From: an uncultured bacterium
Lineage (GTDB): Bacteria; Cloacimonadota; Cloacimonadia; Cloacimonadales; Cloacimonadaceae
Assembly (NCBI GenBank): GCA_937924555.1
Contig: CALDSN010000071.1
Coordinates: 1 to 18,222, forward strand
Direction of reading: 5' to 3'
Length of the DNA: 18,222 nt
Part shown: piece by piece, positions 1 through 6,948 of the stretch
Numbering within the stretch: position 1 is the stretch's first letter
Layout: each line of letters starts with the position of its first letter
Notes under the pieces: model-generated
Told to the model about the DNA's origin: nothing
Seen by the model: the letters and a program-made list of their open reading frames with translations, nothing else
Databases searched by the model: none
Translations under genes and position numbers: made by a program

Positions 1-1476
1 GTTGTAGCTTGGGTTTAGATACCAATAGTCGTTACTGCCATTGGTTGTTTCGCCTGCGAAGTCCCAGCCGGCAAAGGTAGCTTGGGTTTTCATGGCTGCC
101 GTTGTTTTGCCATAGCTGTTACTTAAACCGTATGAAGTGCTTATCCCCGTGGTCTGCACATCCCAATAAGAATTGGAGGCAGAGCCGCTGTTTAGAAAGC
201 CAAGCACTCCTCCCTTGTATATTTGGCTACCGGTGTTGCTGATATATCCTGTGGCATAGCAGTTAGTTATCCCTGCGGAACCACCTGTGCCCTGGTATCC
301 AACTACTCCACCCACATAGTTCACTCCTCGGGCTGATGCCGAAGAATAGGAATCGTAGATAAAGCCGTTGTTCTGCCCAATAACCCCGCCGACCGTGTTG
401 CCAACGCCTAAGACGCTTCCATGAGTGTGACAGCGATACAAATTGCCATAGTTCCAGCCGACTATTCCGCCAACCCAAGTAGCACCGCTCACATTACCAG
501 TCGCAGAGCAATTGGTGATTGTCCCGCTGTTTTTGCCCACCAGCATACCCGTGCTGTTGGCACCCTGCACCGTAGCGCTTTCCTCGGTGAAAACATTAAG
601 GTTTTCTATCAGGCTGCCCGTAGCAGTGTTGCTCCATAACCCACAATCCTCCAGCGAAGATCGGGCAATCTTTAAGCCGGTGATGCTCTTGTAGTTGCCG
701 TTGAAGTGTCCATAGTATTGTGAAGTGGCAGAGCCAAGGGGAAGCCATCCGCTTCCGCCCCAGGCAATATAACCGTCGCCTCCGGGGAGAAGATAGGAAG
801 CTAAAGAGATGTCGTTCATCTGCTTGAAGTGGACATTCGCATAGCTGCTGCCAAGATAGTTCCTTAGGCTGTTAAGCTGTGCTGCATTGGTTATTTGGTA
901 TGGGTCAGCGGCAGAGCCGAACCCTGCACCGGGGTAAAAGAAGCAGGAAGGTAAACTGATGCTGTCTATAAACACTCTATCCATCTCATGCACACCTTCG
1001 TCCATATCAAAAGCATCACGATGGAAAGACCATGAGAGGTTGTGCACACCGGCAGAGATGGAAAAGCTCTGTACTAACCAAGGATTTATCCCTGCCCATT
1101 GGGCTTGCAGAACTCCATCGATGTAGAACCTCAGGAAGTCGCCAAATTGCCCACCGCCATATTCTGTGTCCGTGCGCATGGCAAAGCTGATGGATCCCGA
1201 AGAGATGATGTTTACATTGAGGTTGATGTTTGAAGTGCTGTTGTGCGCCATTCCCCCGGAAATGAGGCAATAGCTTCCTGCATATGGCTCGTATGCAGAG
1301 ACATTCCATTGGTCGTTGGGAGTATCCGATGTCCAGGTGTGGGAAGTGCTGTTCCCGGCTTCAAACCCCATAAAGTAAGTCTGAGCTGCGACCGAAATGG
1401 ATAACAGGATAAAGAGCATTAGGAATAGAAACGGTTTAAGCAGGGATGTTCTTTCCCCGGACTTGGACTGACGCAT
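1..1476 (-). CDS. Secreted GLUG-repeat protein, C-terminus beyond window
   Basis: An open frame of 492 codons runs from ATG at 1476 to base 1 without a stop, so the C-terminus is missing. Residues 12-31 form a signal peptide (hydrophobic run ending SISVAAQ, probable cleavage near residue 31). Residues about 33-176 look like a beta-sandwich, possibly carbohydrate-binding or lectin-like. From about 183 a stretch with GSAADPYQITNAAQL is the usual lead-in to GLUG arrays, and five GLUG-type motifs follow near residues 310, 335, 362, 388 and 421 (for example VGGIVGWNYGNL). The array ends with GWDF near 470. GLUG repeats occur in bacterial surface and secreted proteins; the function here is unknown, adhesion being a guess. 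A GAGGT ribosome site lies at 1482-1486. The gene is separate from the pilus locus but on the same strand. Confidence 0.88.
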   Translation of the reverse strand, partial: MRQSKSGERTSLLKPFLFLMLFILLSISVAAQTYFMGFEAGNSTSHTWTSDTPNDQWNVSAYEPYAGSYCLISGGMAHNSTSNINLNVNIISSGSISFAMRTDTEYGGGQFGDFLRFYIDGVLQAQWAGINPWLVQSFSISAGVHNLSWSFHRDAFDMDEGVHEMDRVFIDSISLPSCFFYPGAGFGSAADPYQITNAAQLNSLRNYLGSSYANVHFKQMNDISLASYLLPGGDGYIAWGGSGWLPLGSATSQYYGHFNGNYKSITGLKIARSSLEDCGLWSNTATGSLIENLNVFTEESATVQGANSTGMLVGKNSGTITNCSATGNVSGATWVGGIVGWNYGNLYRCHTHGSVLGVGNTVGGVIGQNNGFIYDSYSSASARGVNYVGGVVGYQGTGGSAGITNCYATGYISNTGSQIYKGGVLGFLNSGSASNSYWDVQTTGISTSYGLSNSYGKTTAAMKTQATFAGWDFAGETTNGSNDYWYLNPSYN

Positions 1477-1481
1477 TGGTT

Positions 1482-1486
1482 ACCTC
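1482..1486 (-). promoter_or_regulatory. Ribosome binding site of the GLUG protein gene
   Basis: The minus strand reads GAGGT followed by AACCA and the ATG at 1476. This spacing supports the chosen start, which also places the signal peptide at the very N-terminus. Confidence 0.6.
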
Positions 1487-1657
1487 ACTATTAAATAAAT
1501 CACTTACTTGATTGATGCCCGGTAACATCTCAAAAACATAGTGAGAATAACACAGTATTTCATCGGGTTAAATCCCAAGCTGTTTTGTATCGGCTTGTTT
1601 CGCAACAAGTAAATAGTATGGAATCTATACTACCGGCAATAAATCATTAGTTAGAGA

Positions 1658-1687
1658 GTATTATCGGGCAAGCAGCCATACTGTCAA
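1658..1687 (-). promoter_or_regulatory. Candidate sigma70-type promoter for the GLUG gene
   Basis: On the minus strand a perfect TTGACA (1687-1682) is followed after 18 nt by TAATAC (1663-1658). It would start transcription about 170-180 nt before the GLUG gene, leaving a long leader. The TTGACA is the end of a 17-nt motif that recurs upstream of the Sel1 gene. Prediction from consensus only; this phylum's promoter consensus is not known to me. Confidence 0.45.
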
Positions 1688-1712
1688 GTTGTTTGTGCTG
1701 GTGAATGAGAGC

Positions 1713-1741
1713 TTGCCTGTCTCATCCGCTTGGGCTACTAT
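1713..1741 (+). promoter_or_regulatory. Candidate promoter for the DUF1801 gene
   Basis: TTGCCT (1713-1718) and TACTAT (1736-1741) are separated by 17 nt, each matching the sigma70 consensus at 4 of 6 bases. The implied transcript would have a leader of about 25 nt before the ATG at 1773. This position also argues against the longer in-frame start at 1689. Weak on its own. Confidence 0.3.
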
Positions 1742-1763
1742 TTACTTATCACCTAATTACGAT

Positions 1764-1769
1764 GGAGAG
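1764..1769 (+). promoter_or_regulatory. Ribosome binding site that fixes the DUF1801 start
   Basis: GGAGAG lies three bases before the ATG at 1773. No comparable site precedes the longer in-frame TTG/ATG options near 1689, so the short start is preferred. Confidence 0.6.
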
Positions 1770-1772
1770 ACA

Positions 1773-2111
1773 ATGAAGAACAACGAGATAGATGAATACA
1801 TCGCCAAAGCGGAAGATGCACGCAGAGACCTGATTATAAAGCTGCAGGACATGATATTAGATACATATCCCGCCACCGAGACCAAGATTTCTTATGGCAT
1901 ACCGCACTATCAACTAGGCAAAGGCTGGGTCTTTTTGGGTTATTGGAAGCAAGGGGTATCCGTTTATACTGGTATTATTCCCAGCCTGAACGAGTTTAAG
2001 CAAAAACATCCCAAGATAAAGATGGGTAAAGGCTGCATCAACTTGAAGCTGAAAGACATCATCCCTTGGGAGGATATCGCCATAGTGCTGGAAAGTGCTA
2101 TGTTACGCTGA
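1773..2111 (+). CDS. DUF1801 (YdhG-like) family protein
   Basis: This is a 112-residue soluble protein and the only convincing plus-strand gene here. It opens with IDEYIAKAEDARRD, followed by ETKISYGIPHYQLGKG, a run VFLGYWKQGVSVYTG and a closing GKGCINLKLKDIIPWEDI. This order (IDEYI, ISYGxPxY, a core strand with V.xYTG, then a K-G basic segment) is characteristic of the DUF1801/YdhG family (PF08818), small proteins of frataxin-like fold whose biochemical role is not settled. Length matches the family. The frame stays open upstream to 1689, but the added 28 residues do not resemble the family, and a GGAG site directly precedes the ATG at 1773. It converges on the Sel1 gene with only 16 bases between the stops. 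Confidence 0.85.
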   Translation: MKNNEIDEYIAKAEDARRDLIIKLQDMILDTYPATETKISYGIPHYQLGKGWVFLGYWKQGVSVYTGIIPSLNEFKQKHPKIKMGKGCINLKLKDIIPWEDIAIVLESAMLR

Positions 2112-2127
2112 AGATACCTGCAGTGGC

Positions 2128-2886
2128 TTAGTTCTTTCGATGCTGCTCAAGCCATTGCATGGCACGCCGATTGGCGGCATCCATTTCCGCATTACTAAGG
2201 AGGAGCTCTAAGAACCCGAACAAGCCGGAAGCTTCGCCACAGCCAAGTTCCATGCCTATGCGCGTCCAGAAGTATGCTTCCTCATAGTCCACAGGGAATC
2301 CATTTCCGTTGTAATGCATTGAACCAAGCTCGTAACCACCTCCACCCTCACCAGCTACCACAGCTTCGGTGAAGAGTTGCTTTGCCTTGTCCAAATCCTC
2401 TTCTACGCCCTTGGCATAGCGATAACACTTGCCTACTTCCACCTTGGCAGGCAGATAGCCCTTGTTCATAGCGCTGCTGTAGAGACGGAAAACCTCTGCA
2501 TCATTTGCACTAAGCCCAATCTCCCATTCATGGCAATATGCCAAATACACTTCTGCTTCCGCAGAGCCTGCGGCAATCGCTTCGCGAACCAGCCTGATGC
2601 CTTCCTCCACATCTTCATCCACCGTCATCCCGATGATGTAGCATTTACCCAGCATCAGAGTTGCAGGGGCAAAGCCTTTTAGGTGGGCAGCTTGAAACCA
2701 AGGGAGGTAGAGATGCTCCGTTATTTCATAGTTATCCACGGCATCGTAATATAGCATTCCCAGTTCATACATTGCCTTGGGGTCGCCTTTGTCGGCAGCG
2801 GTTTGCAGGCTGTCGTTGATTATCAACTCTGCATAGCAAGCGCTGAAAATCAGGATTAGGATGAGCATAATAAGCACTCTTCGCAT
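2128..2886 (-). CDS. Exported Sel1-like repeat protein
   Basis: This is a 252-residue protein. Residues 1-17 form a hydrophobic export signal ending in SACYA; the cysteine could make it a lipoprotein, but the box FSAC has Phe at -3, so signal peptidase I cleavage after CYA is equally possible. The rest is built of about five Sel1-type alpha-helical repeats of 34-38 residues, with signatures such as GDPKAMYELGMLYY, APATLMLGKCYIIG, AKVEVGKCYRYAKGVEEDLDKA and GGYELGSMHYNGNG. Sel1 repeats are TPR relatives that mediate protein contacts in the periplasm or at the envelope. The start chosen is ATG at 2886, because GGAG lies six bases upstream; a GTG twelve bases further out has no such site. No functional link to the pilus genes is visible. 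Confidence 0.85.
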   Translation of the reverse strand: MRRVLIMLILILIFSACYAELIINDSLQTAADKGDPKAMYELGMLYYDAVDNYEITEHLYLPWFQAAHLKGFAPATLMLGKCYIIGMTVDEDVEEGIRLVREAIAAGSAEAEVYLAYCHEWEIGLSANDAEVFRLYSSAMNKGYLPAKVEVGKCYRYAKGVEEDLDKAKQLFTEAVVAGEGGGGYELGSMHYNGNGFPVDYEEAYFWTRIGMELGCGEASGLFGFLELLLSNAEMDAANRRAMQWLEQHRKN

Positions 2887-2892
2887 AGCGTT

Positions 2893-2896
2893 CTCC
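2893..2896 (-). promoter_or_regulatory. Ribosome binding site that fixes the Sel1 gene start
   Basis: GGAG on the minus strand is followed by six bases and ATG at 2886. It overlaps the alternative in-frame GTG at 2898, which therefore is unlikely to be the start. Confidence 0.6.
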
Positions 2897-2951
2897 ACAC
2901 TCGGTTATGATGAATATTTATAGATTCATTCCGAGCTTTGGAAGCATATTG

Positions 2952-2968
2952 TGTCAAGTTCTTTGTGC
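2952..2968 (-). promoter_or_regulatory. TTGACA-containing 17-nt motif upstream of the Sel1 gene
   Basis: The minus strand reads GCACAAAGAACTTGACA, matching at 16 of 17 positions the sequence that ends in the TTGACA of the GLUG-gene promoter (1698-1682). The gene start is 66 nt downstream. A good -10 box is not found 16-18 nt after this TTGACA, so promoter function is uncertain. An alternative reading pairs TTGGCA with TATGCT at 17-nt spacing across the same segment. Confidence 0.3.
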
Positions 2969-3131
2969 CAACACATGCATAGCTTTTGTTCCCGTTGACT
3001 GAACCGTAGAAATATATCCTCAGCCACCCAAGCCTTGCCCACAAAGTATCTGCTGCCCAAGAGCCGCACAATACATGCTTTGCTGCACGGGAGTTGCCTT
3101 TACCAAGTTGAACGCACTTGTTCGCTTGGAG

Positions 3132-3200
3132 TCATTGCATGATCATTACCTGATCATTGCATGTTTAGTACGTAATGATTAGGTAATGATCAGGTAATGA
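3132..3200. repeat. 69-nt palindrome, copy 1, made of 11-bp units
   Basis: Bases 3132-3160 pair with 3172-3200: 29 positions, of which one is mismatched (A3139/G3193) and three are G.T pairs, closing an 11-base apical part. Each arm consists of three tandem 11-bp units, with TCATTACCTGA as the clearest unit on the left and TAATGATCAGG on the right. A second copy of the same length sits at 11299-11367. It lies 81 nt downstream of the hybrid kinase stop in the direction of transcription, at the end of the pilus gene block. A role as 3' end processing signal, mRNA stabiliser, protein binding site or mobile REP/MITE-like element is possible. Confidence 0.85.
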
Positions 3201-3281
3201 TAGCAGGGACGAATGAACAGGAGTAAGCTCGAAAGCAAGCTTGGCGGATTGAATGAATTTGCTTGTTGGAAAAGAATAGGC

Positions 3282-5810
3282 TTAGGTTTGGCGGGTAGTA
3301 AAGATAACTTCTTTTGCTTCACGCACAAGCTCTTCGGGGAGAATGGGCTTGTTTAGCAGTTTGTTTACAGGAACTTCCTCTGCGCGGGATTGAATTTGTT
3401 TGTCGCAAAAACCGGTGTAGAGAATAATGGGAATGTCGCGAATGAGCTTTATCTTGGAGGCTAGCTGTATACCGTCCAGCACAGGCATGGTGATATCGGC
3501 AATAATCATATCGAAAGCTTCGGGAGTGGCGGAGAAAACGCGCAATGCTTCACCGCTATCACTGAAAGCCTGAACTTCGTAACCGTTGGCTTGCAGGGCT
3601 TCAGTAAATAGCTCTGCCAGTGAAGGCTCATCATCCACCATCATCAGACGGGCAGGAATGAAGGGATATTCTTTAACTTCGGGGAGGGATACCTCAGTCT
3701 CCACATGATCGGATACCGGGAGATAGATATGCACGGTGCAACCCTCGCCCAAAGTGCTTTCCACGCGCACCAGACCGCTATATCCGGTGATGATGCCATG
3801 CACAATGGACAAGCCCAAGCCGGTGCCTTCGCCCACACCTTTGGTGCTGAAATAAGGATCGAAGATGCGAGTGATAATGTTGGGGGCAATACCTCTGCCG
3901 GTATCGGAGAATTGTAGGTGGAGGTAGTCCTTATCCAAGTTTAAATCCGGGTCCAGTCCGATAAGCTCAAAGCCGTGAATCTCGGATAGGGAGATGCTGA
4001 GAGTGCCCATATCAGGGCGGATGGCATGGTAAGAATTGGAAGAGAGATTCATCAGCACTTGCTGCATCTCGGTGGGGTCTGCCACGGTGTAGCTGAAGCT
4101 GTTGATGTCGGTTAAAATGTTTATCTTGGAGGGGATGGAGGCACGGATCATGGGGATGGAATCCTCGATGATATCGGCAAGCACAATGGGCTTAACCTTC
4201 ACCTCGCTCTGACGGCTGAAGGTGAGGATTTTACCGATGAGGCTCTTGGCTCGTAAGCATGCCTTTAGTGCTTCGTCCAAATCGTCCCTTGCTTCGGGAT
4301 GGTTGTCAATTTTGCCGGCAGAAAGGGCGATATAACCGGCGATGATGGTGATGATGTTGTTAAAGTCGTGGGCTATGCCACCTGCAAGGGTGCCGATGGA
4401 CTCCATCTTTTGGGATTGGCGAAGCTTCATTTCCAAAGATTTCAGGTCGCTCAGGTCGCGGGTGATGAACACCAGCTTGCTTGCTTGGCGTTTGTTGTCC
4501 GCAATTACGGATGCGCTTATCAGGGCGGGGAAGTGTTGCCCTGCGGCATCCACTAGGGTGATCTCCAGATTCTTGATGTAGCTCCCGGAACACAGCTCTG
4601 AGATGAGGTTCTTCAGGTTAGCGCTTTGGTCAGGTGGGGCAAGCTCCAAGATGGAGGCATTTCTGCCGGTAAGGTCGGATTCACTGTCCACGGCAACTAA
4701 ACGCAGAGTTTCATCATTGGCGGTAAGGATGGTGCCGTTCAGGTCGGTAACAATGATGGATTCGGGGGAAGTGAGCAGGATTTTGCGGGTTTGCTCTTCA
4801 ATTTCAGTAAGCAGAGCTTCGGTTCTCTTGCGTTCCTCAATCTCCAGCATCAGTTCGTGCTTTTGGGCAAAGAACCGCTCAATCAAGCCGGCAATATCGG
4901 CAAACTCGTTATTGCGGTGGTCTATGGGGCGAATGAAATCCGGATTATTCTCCTTCAAGCTTTGCGAAATAAGCTTCAGGGGAGTGGTAATCCACTGCTG
5001 GATCAGCACATATTGGATAACCAGAAAGATCAAGATGAAGCCCATAGTGCCGAAGATAATGAGGTTACCCAAGGCACGGAGTTCGTTTAGGAAGGGGTTG
5101 CGGCTGTAAAACACCAGCCAAGCGATTGTTTTATCATACCAATTCTTGATGGGGCGGTCGATGCGGGTGTTGTATTGACGGTCATCCGCTGCATCTTTAC
5201 CGGGTTCGGTGTTACTGATGCGGACATCATAGTTCAGGGATTTGGCAAGCTCATCCAGAAAGTTATAATCCAAGGCTTGAGCTATCAGCAGATATGCAAA
5301 AGGAGGGCTAAGCCGCAATGTATCCTCGGAGGCATGCACTCCCGCCACAGCTATGGCAAAGATAGTGTTACCGTGCTGTGTATTGTAGAACAGCTTCTTG
5401 CGGGTGGCAAGAGAATCCAGCACTTCTTCTTCGATGCGGAAATCCTCCAAACCTGTGATGGAGTTATCACTGCGGTTGTAGATAAGCCTGTGCTTCGTGT
5501 CGTAAGCTTGTACCAGGCAATAGGGGAAGGACTGGGTTAAGGTGCCGAGGTTGTTGTCCGCCCAACGTGGGTTGCGGGTTTTGACGTAGTTCACCATATC
5601 GTCCCAACGGCTGTAGTCCTCCAGCAGAGACATTTGATTGCCTGCTTTAAGCTGGAATATCGTATCTATGGTGCTGCGGCGTTGATTTATATCCGACTCT
5701 TGGTAGAGCCTTGTTTCCTCACGCTTGATATGAAAAAACAGGTAGAAAAAGCCTCCGAAGCCAATGGCTATCACCACGAAGAGAATCAGGAGGCGTTGAC
5801 TAATGCGCAC
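3282..5810 (-). CDS. CHASE4-PAS hybrid histidine kinase with receiver
   Basis: This 842-residue inner-membrane sensor kinase has TM1 at about 7-27 and an extracytoplasmic CHASE4-like domain at about 30-240 (SRWDDMVNYV at 67-76 and the NNLGTL region are typical). TM2 at 248-270 and a HAMP-like stretch to about 330 follow. A PAS domain covers about 340-455. The kinase core has H481 (GGIAHDFNN), the N box NLSSN at 588-592, DTGRG at 636-640 and the GTGLGLS lid at 662-668. A C-terminal receiver has D726/D727, phospho-acceptor D772 (IIADITMP), T799 and K821. All catalytic residues are present. It starts with GTG at 5810; the secretin stop lies four codons upstream in the same frame, so no longer start is possible, and no Shine-Dalgarno is seen, suggesting coupling. 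It is the last gene of the pilus block and probably tunes it; its signal and target are unknown. Confidence 0.93.
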   Translation of the reverse strand: MRISQRLLILFVVIAIGFGGFFYLFFHIKREETRLYQESDINQRRSTIDTIFQLKAGNQMSLLEDYSRWDDMVNYVKTRNPRWADNNLGTLTQSFPYCLVQAYDTKHRLIYNRSDNSITGLEDFRIEEEVLDSLATRKKLFYNTQHGNTIFAIAVAGVHASEDTLRLSPPFAYLLIAQALDYNFLDELAKSLNYDVRISNTEPGKDAADDRQYNTRIDRPIKNWYDKTIAWLVFYSRNPFLNELRALGNLIIFGTMGFILIFLVIQYVLIQQWITTPLKLISQSLKENNPDFIRPIDHRNNEFADIAGLIERFFAQKHELMLEIEERKRTEALLTEIEEQTRKILLTSPESIIVTDLNGTILTANDETLRLVAVDSESDLTGRNASILELAPPDQSANLKNLISELCSGSYIKNLEITLVDAAGQHFPALISASVIADNKRQASKLVFITRDLSDLKSLEMKLRQSQKMESIGTLAGGIAHDFNNIITIIAGYIALSAGKIDNHPEARDDLDEALKACLRAKSLIGKILTFSRQSEVKVKPIVLADIIEDSIPMIRASIPSKINILTDINSFSYTVADPTEMQQVLMNLSSNSYHAIRPDMGTLSISLSEIHGFELIGLDPDLNLDKDYLHLQFSDTGRGIAPNIITRIFDPYFSTKGVGEGTGLGLSIVHGIITGYSGLVRVESTLGEGCTVHIYLPVSDHVETEVSLPEVKEYPFIPARLMMVDDEPSLAELFTEALQANGYEVQAFSDSGEALRVFSATPEAFDMIIADITMPVLDGIQLASKIKLIRDIPIILYTGFCDKQIQSRAEEVPVNKLLNKPILPEELVREAKEVIFTTRQT

Positions 5811-5822
5811 GGTGGCCGGCTG

Positions 5823-6938
5823 TTATCGGGTAGTTTCCTGTTTTAGTTTCAACAACCTATCCAATGCGCTGTCCACGATTTCTGCTTGGATGGTTATAAC
5901 CAGTTCGCGTTCTTTCTTCTCGTAACTATCGTAACCTGTGAGATAGCGGATACCGAACACCCACCAAGGAAGGTCTTTCAGGATGGGAATTCCGCTTCTT
6001 GCCTTTGTTTCATCGGTATCAAACAACCCGGCAATAACGGTCTCTTCTTTGTCATACAACACCAGTTCGGTGTTGGACTTACTTTTGGTGATGATGGTGG
6101 ATACTGCGCTGGGGACACCACTGGAGCGCTCAACGCTCATCTTAAGATGCACAACATCGGTGCCGTTTACATTAACAATGGTGGGGGTTACATCCAAGAT
6201 AACACCGGTGGCAAAGAAGGTATCCATAGCGTTGCCTGCATCGTCCAGGATTTTAACCGAGATATCCTGACCAACCTGGATGAAGCCTTGTTTGCCGGAA
6301 GCCACCAACACGGTGGGCTGAGCGATGATATTCCCCTTTTGGTTGGTTTCAATTATCTCCAAGGCAGTGCTAATGTCCATTTGATACTTGCCTATATCGG
6401 TATTGCCGGATACAGTCAGGTTGGTGGGGGTTACGAACTGGGAAGCTCCGGCAAAGCCTGCATTAACGGTTATCTTCCCATTAACCACGGAAGACCAGTC
6501 TATCCCCATTCTGCGTACATAAGATCTATCAGCCAGCATGGCTACGGCTTTGATACGCACCTGCTTGGCAATAGCTTCATCAGCCAGTGGGTCAATGGGT
6601 GGGGCAACATTTATCACGGGTTTTGGTATATCCTCTAAGGAGATGTAGCCCACATTGTCCTTTTTGATCAGGTGGTTTTGCAGGATAATCAGGTCTATGG
6701 CACGTTCCCATGGGATGTTGTTTATGGGTATGTTGATTGGCCCATTGTAGCTGGAAAGGTTAATCAATTTCTTGCGATAATACTTCTGGGTGAAGGTCTC
6801 CAAAATAATGGCGGCATCATTGATATGGGTATTTTCGCTTATGGTGACTGTTTCAATTCTATCCGGGACTGCCTGTGCGGCAATATTACTGAAGGAGAGG
6901 AGCAGCAGCAGGAATAGAGAAAGGGTGATGTATCTCAT
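5823..6938 (-). CDS. pilQ: Compact PilQ-like secretin
   Basis: Outer-membrane channel protein of about 371 residues through which a pilus or pseudopilus would pass. A signal peptide (hydrophobic run then NIAAQA) is followed by one small N-domain (about 30-105) with the PilQ-type IPINNIPWERAIDLIIL motif. The secretin beta-domain then covers about 130-360: QVRIKAVAMLADRSYVRRMG, NIIAQPTVLVASG, VGVILDVTPT-like strands and GIPILKDLPWWVFGIRY, the secretin signature. PilQ and GspD are usually 500-750 residues, so AMIN and extra N-domains are missing. Two starts are possible: ATG at 6950 overlaps the upstream stop as ATGA, whereas ATG at 6938 has GAGG six bases upstream. I prefer 6938; both give a good signal peptide. 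Its place after the MN and OP fusions supports a PilQ role. Confidence 0.9.
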   Translation of the reverse strand: MRYITLSLFLLLLLSFSNIAAQAVPDRIETVTISENTHINDAAIILETFTQKYYRKKLINLSSYNGPINIPINNIPWERAIDLIILQNHLIKKDNVGYISLEDIPKPVINVAPPIDPLADEAIAKQVRIKAVAMLADRSYVRRMGIDWSSVVNGKITVNAGFAGASQFVTPTNLTVSGNTDIGKYQMDISTALEIIETNQKGNIIAQPTVLVASGKQGFIQVGQDISVKILDDAGNAMDTFFATGVILDVTPTIVNVNGTDVVHLKMSVERSSGVPSAVSTIITKSKSNTELVLYDKEETVIAGLFDTDETKARSGIPILKDLPWWVFGIRYLTGYDSYEKKERELVITIQAEIVDSALDRLLKLKQETTR

Positions 6939-6944
6939 AATAAA

Positions 6945-6948
6945 CCTC
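6945..6948 (-). promoter_or_regulatory. Ribosome binding site inside the upstream ATGA overlap, favouring secretin start at 6938
   Basis: GAGG on the minus strand is followed by six bases and ATG at 6938. It overlaps the ATG at 6950, which itself has only A/T-rich sequence upstream. The upstream gene's TGA (6949-6947) sits in the same few bases, so termination and reinitiation would be coupled for either start. Confidence 0.5.

Larger units (their letters stand above)
2887..3281. other. Intergenic region between Sel1 gene and hybrid kinase gene
   Basis: This stretch of about 395 bases has no credible gene; the short open frames overlap promoter-like sequence and have no ribosome site or family signature. 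It contains, from left to right, the Sel1 upstream motif, a small hairpin at 3103-3129 (CCAAG...CTTGG with inner GAAC/GTTC), and the 69-nt palindrome at 3132-3200. The 81 bases between the palindrome and the kinase stop contain no clear rho-independent terminator: no GC-rich stem followed by a T run on the minus strand. Confidence 0.6.

Noticed and set aside
1594..1609. Small hairpin CTTGTT-TCGC-AACAAG
   Set aside because: A 6-bp A/T-rich stem without a T run is common by chance and is not placed at a gene end.
1689..1772. Longer N-terminus for the DUF1801 protein
   Set aside because: The extra 28 residues do not resemble the family, and a ribosome site and promoter-like boxes lie within this segment.
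2916..2957. TTGACA with TATAAAT as a Sel1 gene promoter
   Set aside because: The boxes are 29 nt apart, far outside the 16-19 nt spacing for a sigma70-type promoter; kept only as a shared motif.
3132..3200. CRISPR-like or iteron array
   Set aside because: The 11-bp units are contiguous without spacers and are arranged as inverted arms with only three units each; no cas or replication gene is nearby.
5886..6638. Long opposite-strand open frame across the secretin gene
   Set aside because: It has no family resemblance or ribosome site and lies wholly antisense to a well-supported gene; the same applies to other antisense frames such as those at 8089-8625, 9436-10008 and 13823-14485.
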